DNA from: Candidatus Defluviibacillus avedoerensis
GTDB lineage: Bacteria; Pseudomonadota; Gammaproteobacteria; Burkholderiales; Burkholderiaceae_C
Direction of reading: 5' to 3'
DNA: 64,000 nucleotides
Assembly (NCBI GenBank): GCA_016703665.1
Contig: JADJBS010000006.1
Coordinates: 62,001 to 126,000 of the forward strand
Shown here: one piece after another, positions 26,227-35,475 of the stretch
Layout: each line of letters starts with the position of its first letter
How positions within the stretch are numbered: the stretch's first letter is position 1
Position numbers and translations under genes: made by a program
Notes under the pieces: generated by a model
Database searches by the model: none
Seen by the model: the letters and a program-made list of their open reading frames with translations, nothing else
Told to the model about the DNA's origin: nothing

Positions 26227-28422
26227 TTACAAAGCGGCCGTTCCCATGGCCGCGACCGCATGACGCAGATAGGTCACCGCAAAGTCCGTGTGCCCATGTG
26301 CAAACTCAACCTCAGCTAGACACGAAAGTGCAACGGCATCGTGTGGGACAGCGGTAAGCACTGTTTCAGCGAGCTCGGTCAAATCCGCCCAATGAATGTT
26401 TTCTATTTTTCCATCTGCTGAATCTGCTTTAGGCAAAACACTCTTGGCTTTGGCCAGTGCTTGCTCAAGCACTTTGTGAGCTTCATTGATGGTCATCCGT
26501 TTACCGGGGGATAAGCCGACCCCTGGAATTGGCAGATGACTCCACTCGGATGGTGCATCGGCTCGCCAAGCTTCTATCAGCTTTGATTGAGTTTGAGCAT
26601 CGCCGGGCGCCTGCTGCTCAGCAGTCCATTGCAACCACATGGTGCGAAGGGCATTGCCGAAATGCAGGCAAAACACGTCTTCGCGCATCAGAACAGAATT
26701 TTCAACTTCCTGGCGCAAACCTAGGCGAACAGCATTCAATTTCTGGATATCTGCTGCAAGGCCACACGCAATCGCCACATACTCCTCTGTATTGGGGGCC
26801 AACCACTCGCCCCTACCCAAATGCATCAGTATTCCTGTGCTCAGTCGACTTTTGAAGCTCTTGCCTTCCAACGCGACCATTGGGACACCCATCCATAAGA
26901 CGTCCATGGAAGTGGTACCACCATTCAAAGGAAACGGATCCAGTGCAATATCAATGCGGTGATAGGTCAAATACTGATTGTCGGTATTGAGTGGAACAAG
27001 ATCCAGACACCTGGGGTCAATACCAAGTTGCTCGCATCGTGCCAAGTAAGCCGCTGCAAAATCCGGCCGCTCGAAGTTTTTGCCTTCAATTAGTAACCTG
27101 GATCCTGGCGTGCCAGACAGTATTCGTGCCCACGTCAAAAGCACTTCGTCGGTTATTTTCCCAAGGTTATTGCACGAGCCGAATGTGACAAACCCATTCG
27201 AAATCGCTGGGCTTGCCTGGACAAGGTAGCGTGGCTGGTATCGCCACAGTGGGTTTCGACTCATCGGGCGATAGGCACACAATCGCGTTGGCAGACGAAA
27301 CAAGCGTTCGGTGTACAGAGAGTCGACTCCTTCGGGATCAGTAAACTGATCTGAAATCAGGTAGTCGATGGCTTTCAATCCAGTCGTTCCGGGAAAACCC
27401 ACCCAAGTCGCTTGAACAGGGGCCACTTTGCGAGCCATGGCCAAGAGTCCGTTGTGTCCTGTGTGCCCGGCAAGGTCGATCACGATATCCACTTGATGAC
27501 TTCGAATGATCGAAACCTGTTCATCAATGCCTGCACCTGCCAACCGAACGAAATGATCGACGTGCCGCTCAACTCTTTGGGTAACGTGGTCTTCTTTCGG
27601 ATACAGGTAGAAAGCAAAGACTTCAAACTGCCGCCGATCCAGTTGGGCAAGTACACCTTCCACGAAATACATCACAGAATGAATTCTGAAGTCTGGAGAC
27701 AAGAACCCTATACGCAACTTTCGCCAAGGTGCGCCATGAAGCTCTGTGAAGGATGGCCAACATGGCTGAAGCAGTGGCTCAAACACTGTTGCGCAAGACT
27801 TAGCAGCATCCGCTAACTGCTGATCATCTGTTTCTGGGTCGGCCAACATAAACAACAATCGGTTCGCATGACTGCCGTAGTTCTCAGGATCAATGGCGAT
27901 CGCGGCTTCACAATCGGCGACAGCCTCCTTCACTTGCCCGAATTCCCTGCGGTGGATGGCCCGTTGCGACAATGCGGAAACCCGCTCATGCGAGAGCGTT
28001 GCATTGGAGATCGCCTTTTCAGCCGCCTGAAAACCTTTTTCATGCAGGCTGATCGCATAACAACAATGCGCCAATTCAATCCAGCAGGCCGCTTTATTTG
28101 GCCGCAACTGGGCAGCTTTCTCAAGTAAGGGCAGGGCTTCGAAGTTCTGTGCCAATGCCACAAGCAATGCCCCAAAATTGACGAGCAACTCCGAATCATC
28201 AGGAAAGATCGCCACAGCTTGTCGATAAGCACGTAAGGCGTCGTCTGTTTGGCGCAGTTTGTTGAACGAGAACCCGAGCAAACGATTGGCAAGCAGGTGA
28301 CTTCGGTTTTTGCGAAGCGCCTGCTTGCACAGGCGTACGAGCAAAGGCCAGTCTTGCACCGCCATGGCCTTCTCGATTCGCGACGTGGCTGGGTCCGGTC
28401 TGGCGGTTTTGAATTGTTGCAC
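26227..28422 (-). CDS. TPR-containing OGT/SPINDLY-family glycosyltransferase, probable flagellin glycosyltransferase
   Basis: A 731-residue protein: tetratricopeptide repeats (about 15-200), then an O-linked GlcNAc-transferase-like catalytic region (about 230-620; RIGFLSPDFRIHSVMYF, VDIVIDLAGHTGHNG, QATWVGFPGTTGLKAIDYLISD, FGSCNNLGKITDEV, DIALDPFPLNGGTTSMDVLWMGVP) and a helical C-terminal addition (about 640-731). It is cytoplasmic. It starts with GTG 81 bases after the flagellin stop on the same strand and converges with the nucleotide-sugar operon. That context strongly suggests it transfers the CDP-sugar product to Ser/Thr of flagellin; acceptor and donor are inferred. Confidence 0.88.
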   Translation of the reverse strand: MQQFKTARPDPATSRIEKAMAVQDWPLLVRLCKQALRKNRSHLLANRLLGFSFNKLRQTDDALRAYRQAVAIFPDDSELLVNFGALLVALAQNFEALPLLEKAAQLRPNKAACWIELAHCCYAISLHEKGFQAAEKAISNATLSHERVSALSQRAIHRREFGQVKEAVADCEAAIAIDPENYGSHANRLLFMLADPETDDQQLADAAKSCATVFEPLLQPCWPSFTELHGAPWRKLRIGFLSPDFRIHSVMYFVEGVLAQLDRRQFEVFAFYLYPKEDHVTQRVERHVDHFVRLAGAGIDEQVSIIRSHQVDIVIDLAGHTGHNGLLAMARKVAPVQATWVGFPGTTGLKAIDYLISDQFTDPEGVDSLYTERLFRLPTRLCAYRPMSRNPLWRYQPRYLVQASPAISNGFVTFGSCNNLGKITDEVLLTWARILSGTPGSRLLIEGKNFERPDFAAAYLARCEQLGIDPRCLDLVPLNTDNQYLTYHRIDIALDPFPLNGGTTSMDVLWMGVPMVALEGKSFKSRLSTGILMHLGRGEWLAPNTEEYVAIACGLAADIQKLNAVRLGLRQEVENSVLMREDVFCLHFGNALRTMWLQWTAEQQAPGDAQTQSKLIEAWRADAPSEWSHLPIPGVGLSPGKRMTINEAHKVLEQALAKAKSVLPKADSADGKIENIHWADLTELAETVLTAVPHDAVALSCLAEVEFAHGHTDFAVTYLRHAVAAMGTAAL

Positions 28423-28503
28423 TTTTGACCTGTGACAGTAGAGGCAGGTCTATGGTAGCTGACGCCACCGATCGGGATACCCGAGCCTTGCCTCATCCTC
28501 GCA

Positions 28504-29991
28504 TTACTTAAGCAACTGAAGGACTGTTTGTGGAACTTGGTTTGCTTGCGCCACCATTGCGGTGCCTGCCTGCTGCAAGATCTGGGCACGACTCAAATTG
28601 GCGGTTTCGGCCGCAAAGTCTGCGTCTTGAATCCGGCTGCGGGACGCAGCCAGGTTCTCTGACGTCACGTGCAGGCTTGCCGTGGCTGTTTCAAAGCGAG
28701 ATTGCAAAGCACCGAGCTTTGCTCGCTCGCTGCTGATAAAGGCGAGCGCCGAATCCACTGTCTTCAACGCATTGGTCGCGTTCGTAAACGTCGTCACGTC
28801 AAGATTTGCCACTGTCTGCAGTGTTGAACCGGCATCGGTAAACTGGTTCGATGTGGTGACGTCGGTGGCAAAGGACTTTTGGGAATCCAGAACAATGTAG
28901 CCACCCGAATTCACGAATTCTGCTGTGGCTGCAGATGCAAGCGAGACTGCAGCACCAACCAATGTGCTGGATGCGTCGTACTTTCCGACTGTAACCGCCG
29001 CCGCTTGCCCCAGGGTTTTGCCAACCACAATGTTGTTCCCGGTGGAATTAGTCAAAATAACCAGACGATCCAGCCGTATCTAGCGTTGCGGTAATTCCTG
29101 TTTTGCAGACTGGTCATTGATCGCAGCCACCGCAGCCGATAAACGATCTGTCCCTGAGGCTGAGGTGATGGTGAAGGAAGCTGTCACGGCTGTGGCATTG
29201 TCACCCAGCAAACTCAACGAGTAGGCGCCAGTCGCAAAGGTCCCCCCCAGTCGCACTTCGGTACGAGCAGAAGCAGTTACACCGGTGCTGGCACTGACTG
29301 CATTGATCTGATCGGCGGTAGCCTTGGCTGTAGCGCTGACAGCGATCGCAATGCTACCGGTGCCAATGTAACCACTCACGCTAAGGGTTCCAGCGGTTAC
29401 ACCATTGGTTGTTGCTGCTGCTGTCGCCTGTGTGGCCTGGGCTGCCACACCTGCGCCATTCGTTGCCGCATTCTGGTTATTGCCATACACACTGGTACGC
29501 AAATTGGCGGTTGCAGCCACAATGGTCTGGTTTGCATTGGCACCGACCTGAAACTGGGCTGTGCCGAAGGTGCCGTCCAAGACTTTTTGGCCGTTGAATT
29601 CTGTGTTCTGGGCAATTCGATCCAGCTCTGCCACCAGTTGACCGACTTCTTGTTGCAGCGCCTGGCGGTCGCCAGCGCTATTTGACGCATTGGCAGACTG
29701 AACGGCCAGTTCACGCACCCGCTGCAGAATGTCGCCGGCAGCGCCCATGGCGCCTTCGGCTGTCTGGGCGAGTGAGATTCCGTCATTCGCGTTTCTCGCA
29801 GCTTGGTTCAAACCCCGGATCTGGGATGTCATACGGTCCGAAATGGCCATACCAGCCGCATCGTCCTTGGCGCTGTTGATTCGCAGGCCTGAAGACAGGC
29901 GTTGCATGGAGGTAGCAAGGGAGCTGTGACTCATGGACAGATTGCGCTGCGCAGTCAGTGAGCTCACATTTGTGTTAATGATCGAAGCCAT
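28504..29991 (-). CDS. fliC: Flagellin (first copy), with an apparent pair of compensating indels
   Basis: A 495-residue flagellin. The N-terminal D0/D1 part (MASIINTNVSSLTAQRN, LSSGLRINSAKDDAAGMAISDRM) and the C-terminal part (RSRIQDADFAAETANLSRAQ ... AMVAQANQVPQTVLQLLK) are standard; a Thr/Ala/Ser-rich central region (about 190-390) forms the exposed domain. Frame is lost at a T-run 29101-29104 (one base short) and regained at CC 29061-29062 (one base extra), creating a stop at 29080. The ends are in the same frame and comparison with the second flagellin shows continuous coding between. AGGAG precedes the ATG. Confidence 0.92.
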
Positions 29992-30225
29992 GATGAAACT
30001 CCTAAAATAGTCAACCGAGGGCGTAGGGTGTGCACTCATGGTCTAACTTGGTATCTGTAGTGCTCAGCCAACCACCAGCGCGGACTTCCAATTCTGGTGA
30101 TTTGCAAACCATTCAATCTACGGATAAGACGGGGAAGCAACGCCCAATTCGAGCAATCTGCGGCCCATCGCCCCCCTTTGGGCCGAGTAGAAGTGGCAAA
30201 TTTGAAAAAAAGCAGCAGTTTTCGC

Positions 30226-30253
30226 TCAAGTTTGTTCTAGACAGACCCGATAC
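30226..30253 (+). promoter_or_regulatory. Sigma-28 (FliA)-like promoter of the plus-strand flagellin
   Basis: TCAAGTTT, then 12 bases, then CCCGATAC. This resembles the FliA consensus TAAAGTTT-N11-GCCGATAA with two to three mismatches and one extra spacer base. It lies about 130 bases before the flagellin ATG, giving a leader of roughly 120 bases. Late flagellar genes are expected to use this sigma factor. Confidence 0.55.
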
Positions 30254-30338
30254 AACACCTAACGGGAAGCTTGATGCGACTCGTGGCCCACCCGAATTAC
30301 CGGCTGGGCACGGCGGCCAGGTCAAACTGGCAGGTTGA

Positions 30339-30354
30339 CCGGTGGCAACACCGG
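30339..30354 (+). promoter_or_regulatory. Hairpin with GCAA tetraloop in the flagellin leader
   Basis: CCGGTG and CACCGG pair around GCAA, a stable GNRA tetraloop. It stands in the presumed 5' leader of the flagellin at 30383, about 20 bases before the ACGGAG ribosome binding site. It could protect the mRNA or tune translation; no known family is matched. Confidence 0.4.
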
Positions 30355-30382
30355 GTTCGGTCAGTTTTACGGAGATTTTTAA

Positions 30383-31870
30383 ATGCCTGCAACCATTAAT
30401 TCCAATATCAGTTCTTTGACGGCTCAACGGAATTTGACAAAAAGTCAGAGTTCTCTTGCAACCTCCATGCAGCGCCTGTCTTCAGGCCTGCGAATCAACA
30501 GCGCCAAGGACGACGCGGCTGGTTTGGCCATTGCCGAGCGTTTTACATCGCAAATCAAGGGTTTGAACCAGGCAGCTCGCAACGCCAATGATGCAATTTC
30601 TCTGGCCCAAACGGCCGAAGGTGCCTTACAAGCCTCTGGCGATATCCTTCAGCGTGTGCGTGAACTGGCCGTTCAGTCTGCCAACGCCTCCAACAGTGCG
30701 GGTGACCGCCAAGCCTTGCAGCAGGAAGTGGGGCAGTTGGTTGCTGAACTTGACCGCATTGCCCAAACTTCTGAATTCAATGGTCAAAAGATTCTGGACG
30801 GAACCTTTGGTACCCAACAATTCCAGGTGGGCGCCAACGCCAACCAGACCATTGTGGCCGCCACTGCCAACTTGCGCACCAGCGTGTACGGCAACAACCA
30901 GAATTCTGCAACTAACGGTGCTGGTGTTGCTGCGCAAGCCACCCAAGCAACGGCTGCTGCAACCACCAACGGTGTGACTGCGGGCACGCTGAGCGTCAGT
31001 GGCTACATTGGTACGGGCAGTATTGCAGTTGCAGTAAGCGCTACAGCTAAGGCCACAGCTGATCAGTTGAACGCCATCAGTTCAAGTACTGGTGTGACAG
31101 CAACTGCACGCACCGAAGCCCGTCTGGGTGGAACGTTCGCCACCGGTGCTTACTCCCTCAGCTTGATCGGTGACAACACGACAGCAGTAACGGCCTCGTT
31201 TACCATTACATCTGCGACAGGAACAGACCGCCTTTCAGCTGCTGTTTCAGCAATCAATGATCAGTCCGCCAAAACAGGTATCACTGCAACCCTTGACACC
31301 GCCGGCACTTCTGTCATTTTGACAAATGCAACGGGCAACAACATCGTGGTAGGAAAGAGTCTGGCGCAGGCAGCGGCCGTCACTGTAGGCAAATACGATG
31401 CATCGGGCACCATCGTTGGCGCAGCAGTTTCGCTGTCATCTGCGGCAACCGCTGAATTTACCAATGCAGGTGGATACATCGTTCTGGATTCTCAGAAATC
31501 TTTTGCCACTGATGTCACAACATCAAACATGTTCACCGACGCTGGCTCCAGCCTGCAGACAGTGGCCAACCTTGATGTGACGACCTTTACCAATGCGACA
31601 AACGCACTGAAGACCGTAGACTCAGCCCTGTCATTTATCAACGGTGAACGGGCAAAATTAGGCGCCTTACAGTCACGTTTTGAAACCGCAGTATCGAGCT
31701 TACAAGTGTCGTCTGAGAATTTGTCAGCTTCACGCAGCCGGATTCAAGACGCAGACTTTGCAGCAGAAACTGCCAATTTGAGCCGCGCACAGATCCTCCA
31801 GCAGGCTGGTACCGCAATGGTTGCGCAGGCTAACCAACTGCCCCAAGGCGTGTTGGCTTTGTTGAGGTAA
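30383..31870 (+). CDS. fliC: Flagellin (second copy)
   Basis: A 495-residue flagellin, the same length as the copy at 28504-29991 and nearly identical over most of its length, including the variable centre (GTLSVSGYIGTGSIA, ATARTEARLGGTFATGAYSLS). N-terminal MPATINSNISSLTAQRN and C-terminal AETANLSRAQILQQAGTAMVAQAN are conserved. It is exported by the flagellar system with FliS as chaperone. ACGGAG lies eight bases before the ATG and a hairpin with T-rich tail follows the stop. The Ser/Thr-rich centre is a plausible glycosylation target. Confidence 0.97.
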   Translation: MPATINSNISSLTAQRNLTKSQSSLATSMQRLSSGLRINSAKDDAAGLAIAERFTSQIKGLNQAARNANDAISLAQTAEGALQASGDILQRVRELAVQSANASNSAGDRQALQQEVGQLVAELDRIAQTSEFNGQKILDGTFGTQQFQVGANANQTIVAATANLRTSVYGNNQNSATNGAGVAAQATQATAAATTNGVTAGTLSVSGYIGTGSIAVAVSATAKATADQLNAISSSTGVTATARTEARLGGTFATGAYSLSLIGDNTTAVTASFTITSATGTDRLSAAVSAINDQSAKTGITATLDTAGTSVILTNATGNNIVVGKSLAQAAAVTVGKYDASGTIVGAAVSLSSAATAEFTNAGGYIVLDSQKSFATDVTTSNMFTDAGSSLQTVANLDVTTFTNATNALKTVDSALSFINGERAKLGALQSRFETAVSSLQVSSENLSASRSRIQDADFAAETANLSRAQILQQAGTAMVAQANQLPQGVLALLR

Positions 31871-31916
31871 TTGTGAGAATTGGGGGATGAATTCATCCAT
31901 CTCCCTTCTTTCACTT

Positions 31917-31951
31917 GGGCGGTGCCAGGTTATCCTGACACTGCCCATTTT
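31917..31951 (+). terminator. Probable terminator after the second flagellin
   Basis: GGGCGGTGCCAGG and CCTGACACTGCCC pair over 13 positions with one wobble and one mismatch around TTAT, followed by ATTTTGGGTTTT. The tail is only moderately T-rich, so partial read-through into fliD is likely. Confidence 0.55.
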
Positions 31952-31997
31952 GGGTTTTGACGTGAGCCCGTGACAAACAGGCACAAAGGAGCAGAGC

Positions 31998-33435
31998 ATG
32001 GCCACCATTTCATCCCCTGGCATTGGCAGCGGACTTGACATCAAATCCATCGTGGCTCAGCTTGTGGCACTGGAAAAGGCTTTGCTCACGCAACTGGACA
32101 TCAAATCAGCTACGATCCAAACCAAGATTTCTGCGTTCGGACAAATCAAGTCCTTGGTTGCACCACTTTCTGATGCTGCAAGCACACTAAACAGCCTGGT
32201 AACCTGGAATGCGGTTTCCACGTCATCGACAAATTCCAAAGCAGTTTCTGCAACTGCGATTGGCGGAACGGCACCCACAAGCTTCAGCGTGGAAGTTCAG
32301 TCATTGGCCAAGCCCCCAGGACTCTGCGTCTGCGGGTCATTGCCTGTCGGAGGCACTGTTGGAAGTGGCACTTTGACCTTGACGCTGGGCACCTGGACTC
32401 CGCCCGTAGGGCTTGTACCCGCCAGCTTTGCAGCAGGTACAGCGACACCCGTTTCCATCACAGTCTCGGCGTCTGACAAGTTGGTCGATGTCGCAAGTGC
32501 AATCAACGGCGCAAATGCTGGGGTCACTGCAACGGTGCTGAATGACGCGTCGGGTGAACGATTGCTACTCCGATCAAAGACCACAGGAGCCGAGAGTGGG
32601 TTTCAGCTAAGTGTTGCCGATGACGACACGAATAATGCAGACGCTTTGGGTCTGTCAAGACTGACTGTAGGCTCCAGCATCACCCAATATGCGCAAAATG
32701 CTGCTGCAACCGTGAATGGCATCCCCGTCTCGTCCAGCACTAACACATTCAGCAACGTGGTTTCAGGCGTCAGCTTAACTGTCGGGGAGGTCACCACCAG
32801 TGCCGCCACCGTCACGGTGGCCAAGAATACTTCGGCCATCACAAGCGCCATTGATGGCTTTGTGAAAGCATATAACGCGATCAACGAAGCATTGCCCGAT
32901 CTCACGAAATATGACTCGACGAAGAAGGCTGCCGGTGTTCTCCAAGGTGATTCAACGGCGGTTGGGTTGCAAAACGCACTTCGCGGCGTGCTGCAGTCAA
33001 CCACGGCAGGATCTGCATTTTCCAGACTCGCCGATATCGGCGTCACGCAGCAACTCGGTGGCAATCTGGCTGTGGATTCCTCGAAGCTTGGGGCGGCGCT
33101 TGATACCAAATTGGATGACGTCAAGAACCTCTTCAAGATCGACAACAGCAATCCGTTGACCAATGGCGTAGCGCTTAAGTTGAAAGGCGTTTACCGCCGG
33201 ACTCCTCGCGACGGATGGTTTCTTTAGGAGTAAGGACTCATCACTCAAACGCTCGCTAGATGCGACCGCAAAAGACAAAACACATCTCAATGAAAAGGTT
33301 GCAAGGATCGAGGCACAACTCAACCGCCGCTACAGTGCATTGGATACCCAGGTCGCCAGTTTGACCGCTTTGAATGCCTATGTTTCCCAACAGGTTACCA
33401 CCTGGAAACAAAAACACCGGCTGATGGATGGATGA
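31998..33435 (+). CDS. fliD: Flagellar filament cap protein FliD, frame broken near the 3' end
   Basis: About 478 residues after repair. The N-terminus (ISSPGIGSGLDIKSIVAQLVALEKALL) and the C-terminal coiled region (SLKRSLDATAKDKTHLNEKVARIEAQL..., YSALDTQVASLTALNAYVSQQV) are typical of FliD, which caps the filament and guides flagellin folding. An extra G at 33186-33187 causes an early stop at 33227; removing it gives a continuous frame to the TGA at 33433-33435. AAAGGAG precedes the ATG. A two-cysteine segment (GLCVCGS) in the middle is unusual for the protein. Confidence 0.92.
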
Positions 33436-33621
33436 CCGGGGCTAGCCCAAGACCGCCCTTTTCTTGCCGGTGCGGCAATCTCCGATGTCAGAAACAGGAT
33501 GACAAAGATCGGTTGTGGGCTGACACCCCAAACAGCCTTTTGCTGATTCAAGTTAAACAGGCCTGGTTTCACAATTCATTTCATCGAATCAAGCACTTGA
33601 TTCCCCTCTTAGGAGTTAGAA

Positions 33622-33948
33622 ATGAACACCGACCAAATGCTCTCTGAAATCCGCGAAGCCAACCTCACCTACTTGATGCTGGCCCAAAGCCTGATCCGCC
33701 AAGACCGCGCCGAAGCACTCTTCCGCCTGGGTATGTCAGAAGAAGCCGCCGACCTGATTGCCACCTTGTCACCCGCCCAGATCATGAAGATTGCGTCAGG
33801 CAACATGTTGCTGTGCCGCTTCCGCGTGGATGACGACATCGTCTGGCAACTGCTGACCAACCACAACGTGCGCAAGGTAGAGAACGGCGACACCGCCAAG
33901 CTGCATGCCTCCATCCTGATGGCTGGCAAGTTCTCAGAAGCCCTGTAA
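33622..33948 (+). CDS. flhD: Flagellar master transcription activator subunit FlhD
   Basis: A 108-residue FlhD with the start MNTDQMLSEIREANLTYLMLAQ and the helical segment FRLGMSEEAADLIATLSPAQI. It forms the FlhD4C2 activator of class II flagellar genes. TAGGAG lies six bases before the ATG; flhC follows 25 bases later. The 186 bases between fliD and flhD carry no other gene. Confidence 0.96.
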   Translation: MNTDQMLSEIREANLTYLMLAQSLIRQDRAEALFRLGMSEEAADLIATLSPAQIMKIASGNMLLCRFRVDDDIVWQLLTNHNVRKVENGDTAKLHASILMAGKFSEAL

Positions 33949-33973
33949 ATCAATTTTCATTAGGCAGAACATC

Positions 33974-34423
33974 ATGGCAACCCCCAAAAGCATCCTGACC
34001 GAATCCAAACAAATCGACCGCGCTGTGAGCCTGATCCAGTTGGGCGCCCGGCTGCAGGTGCTGGAGAGCGAAACGGATCTGTCTTATGAGCGTCTGCTGC
34101 GCCTCTATAAAGAAGTGTCTGGCCGCTCACCTTCCAAGGGGCAGTTGCCGTTTTCGACCGACTGGTTCCTGACCTGGCAGCCCAATATCCATTCGTCGCT
34201 GTTCATGAACACCTACAACTACATCGCCAAGTCGTCTGATCTGGACGACATTGATGTGGTGATCAAGGCTTACAAGCTCTATGCGGAGCAGATCAAGGTG
34301 TGCGGGTTGGAAGAACTCTTGTCCATCACCCGCGCCTGGCGCCTGGTGAGGTTTGTCAACAACAACATTCGGAGCATGACCACCTGCTCCAAGTGCGGAG
34401 GGCACTTTGTGACGGACGCGTAG
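33974..34423 (+). CDS. flhC: Flagellar master transcription activator subunit FlhC, apparently cut short by a stop codon
   Basis: The first 149 residues are normal FlhC (QIDRAVSLIQLGARLQVLESET, LPFSTDWFLTWQPNIHSSLF, TCSKCGGHFV). A TAG at 34421-34423 then ends the frame after the first Cys-x2-Cys of the zinc site. In the same frame coding clearly continues (EASRHFTSGPCNPPARAGKG) to TAA at 34511-34513, the usual FlhC length of about 180. In that tail the first cysteine of the second pair is also changed to Ser (AGT for TGT). FlhC needs four zinc cysteines, so a real stop would probably abolish activity. Base-call error is the alternative. Confidence 0.88.
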   Translation: MATPKSILTESKQIDRAVSLIQLGARLQVLESETDLSYERLLRLYKEVSGRSPSKGQLPFSTDWFLTWQPNIHSSLFMNTYNYIAKSSDLDDIDVVIKAYKLYAEQIKVCGLEELLSITRAWRLVRFVNNNIRSMTTCSKCGGHFVTDA

Positions 34424-34580
34424 GAGGCCTCACGCCACTTCACCAGTGGGCCGTGCAACCCTCCTGCACGGGCTGGCAAGGGGGCAGGGCAGCATGCGAT
34501 GCAGTTGCATTAACGCAAATCGATGTATGGTGTATATCCCGGCGCGCACAGGTGCCATACATTCCTGACAAAATAGGCCT

Positions 34581-35440
34581 ATGTTTGTAGCAATCGGTTA
34601 TGTCGTCAGCTTGGGCTGTATTTTTGGCGTCTACATCGTCCACGGGGCAATATTGGCGTCATTTTGAAAGCCCTTCCCTTTGAGATGATCACCATTTTTG
34701 GTGGCGCTATCGGGGCGTTTGTGGTGAATAACCAACCCAAGGTGATCAAGGCAACGCTGAAAGCCATCCCGATGGCACTCAAAGGCTCCAAGTACACCAA
34801 GGCCCGGTACCTTGAACTGTTGGCGTTGATGTATGACATATTGCAAAAAGCCCGCAAGGAAGGCCTGATGGCCATTGAGTCAGACGTGGAAAATCCTCAT
34901 GACTCCGCCATATTCAAGAAATACCCGAATGTCGGCCATGACCACCATGTGGTCGAGTTCATGACCGACTATCTGCGGATGATGGTGTCAGGCAACTTGA
35001 ATGCGCATGAGATTGAGTCGCTCATGGACAGCGAGATCGACACCCATCATGCAGAGGCACACGCCCCTGTGGCTGCACTGGCACGGCTGGCAGGTGCCTT
35101 ACCGGCTTTCGGGATTGTGGCCGCCGTGCTGGGCGTGGTGAACACCATGGGCTCGGTGGGACAACCGCCTGCCGTGCTGGGCGGCATGATTGGCTCTGCT
35201 CTTGTGGGGACCTTTCTGGGCATTTTGCTGGCCTATGGCGTGATGGAGCATCTGGGTGGTTTGGTTGAGCAGAAGATGGAAGATGCGGGCAAAGAGATTG
35301 TTTGCATCAAGACCACTTTGCTGGCCAGCATGCAGGGCTATAACCCCACCACCGCAATCGAATTCGGTCGCAAGGTATTGTTCTCGACCGAGCGGCCCAC
35401 TTTCATTGAGCTGGAAAATCACGTTAAAGGCAAAAAGTAG
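34581..35440 (+). CDS. motA: Flagellar motor stator protein MotA, one base missing near the start
   Basis: After repair 286 residues, the normal length. The first helix (MFVAIGYVVSLGCIFGVYIVHG) is in one frame and the rest (LKALPFEMITIFGGAIGAFVV onward) in another; adding one G to the run 34644-34647 joins them. Four membrane helices, the large cytosolic loop contacting FliG, and the pore helices with LARLAGALPAFGIVAAVLGVVN are all visible. It forms the proton-driven stator with MotB. Confidence 0.95.
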
Positions 35441-35475
35441 GGCTTTGAAAAATCTAAGCCTAACGGAGGACATCA

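Larger units (their letters stand above)
29992..30382. other. Divergent intergenic region between the two flagellin genes
   Basis: About 390 bases without a credible gene. It must hold the promoters of both flagellins. A sigma-28-like promoter and a GNRA-capped hairpin serve the plus-strand gene (listed separately). For the minus-strand gene I see the ribosome binding site but no convincing sigma-28 or sigma-54 match. Confidence 0.7.

Noticed and set aside
28427..28450. GACCTG...CAGGTC inverted repeat between flagellin and the OGT gene as a terminator
   Set aside because: The arms are six bases with a 12-base loop and no T-run; too weak to call.
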